Position numbers and translations under genes: made by a program. Below are positions 5,800 to 5,964 of a DNA stretch of 5,964 bases, piece by piece. Numbering within the stretch: position 1 is the first letter of the stretch; the number at the start of each line of letters is the position of its first letter. Source of the stretch: an uncultured Pseudomonadota bacterium (GTDB lineage Bacteria; Pseudomonadota; Gammaproteobacteria; Burkholderiales; SG8-39); the NCBI GenBank assembly GCA_903864555.1, contig CAIPGJ010000007.1:1-5964 (forward strand), in the 5' to 3' direction. A model generated the notes under the pieces. It saw only the letters and a list, made by a program, of their open reading frames with translations. It made no database searches and was not told where the DNA came from.

Positions 5800-5850
5800 C
5801 CCCCTTGTCAAAGGGGGCCGACTCGTGAGCGCAGCGAACGAGCGGGGGGA
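5800..5850. repeat. palindromic repeat element, copy C (downstream of dioxygenase pair)
   Basis: A hairpin of CCCCCTT (5800-5806), loop GTCA, AAGGGGG (5811-5817) is followed by a second small stem, CTCGT (5822-5826) with ACGAG (5838-5842), and then CGGGGGGA (5843-5850). The first hairpin matches copy A, and after the G-run both copies carry GAC at the same offset. The compound structure suggests a non-autonomous intergenic repeat. It could fold in the 3' end of the dioxygenase message, but lacks a T-run directly after a stem. Confidence 0.7.
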
Positions 5851-5964
5851 TTTTCTCCCGCGGCCTTTATCGTTCGCCAGTCATGACCGGATGCGAGCCC
5901 TGAGTGTCCTCCGGTGCTTCCCATCTGCAAGGCAACAGCCGTGCGCAGGGTTCATGCAATGTCG

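Larger units (their letters stand above)
5732..5964. other. downstream region without a supportable gene
   Basis: These 233 bases after the second dioxygenase hold a degenerate and an intact copy of the CCCCTTGTCAAAGGGG repeat, then a G-rich stretch ending GGGGGGATTTT (5844-5854). On the minus strand two frames stay open from the right edge for about 28-32 codons, but neither shows a recognisable motif, so a partial gene entering from the right is possible yet unsupported. No stem followed by a T-run is seen, so no intrinsic terminator is called for the dioxygenase operon. Confidence 0.55.

Noticed and set aside
5881..5964. Partial minus-strand gene entering from the right edge
   Set aside because: Two frames are open to the edge, but only for about 30 codons, with no motif to choose between them.

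Overview
The window looks like chromosomal sequence from a GC-rich betaproteobacterium, most likely Burkholderiales (Alcaligenaceae or Comamonadaceae type). The evidence is a Bug-family (TctC-like) binding-protein gene, heavily G/C-ending codons, and short GC-rich palindromic repeats between genes. No genus can be fixed from the sequence alone.

Layout. The left part (1-2481) reads on the minus strand. In transcription order it holds a crotonase-fold enoyl-CoA hydratase/isomerase (2481-1705), a LigI/COG3618-type amidohydrolase (1635-790), and the first 176 codons of a Bug-family periplasmic binding protein (530 to the left edge). The amidohydrolase and Bug genes are separated by 259 bases carrying two copies of a GC-rich hairpin repeat. 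A 309-base gap (2482-2790) separates this block from the plus-strand genes and must hold the divergent control signals. The plus strand starts with a Tat-exported dienelactone hydrolase-family protein (2791-3684), closed by a good rho-independent terminator (3704-3741). A new unit follows: two tandem paralogous TfdA/TauD-type Fe(II)/2-oxoglutarate dioxygenases (3906-4805 and 4838-5731), 32 bases apart. By hand count they are about 64% identical over 290 gap-free positions. The last 233 bases show no supportable gene but contain palindromic repeats.

How the parts could work together. The gene types (substrate capture, oxygenolytic ether or C-H cleavage, lactone/dienelactone hydrolysis, acyl-CoA hydration) fit the breakdown of an aromatic, aryloxy or other organic acid. 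No gene has a substrate that can be read from the sequence, and the terminator shows that the dioxygenase pair is a separate transcription unit from the hydrolase. A shared pathway is therefore an inference.

The points most worth a second look are: the tandem dioxygenases, whose differences concentrate in two segments; a 40-base block, identical in both, over the HxD iron-binding motif, although other equally conserved blocks differ at many silent sites; copies of one hairpin repeat lying on both sides of the pair; a C10 homopolymer upstream of it; and an amidohydrolase whose first metal-ligand histidine is replaced by glutamine. I found no CRISPR array, tRNA, rRNA, transposase or clearly novel defence-type system.
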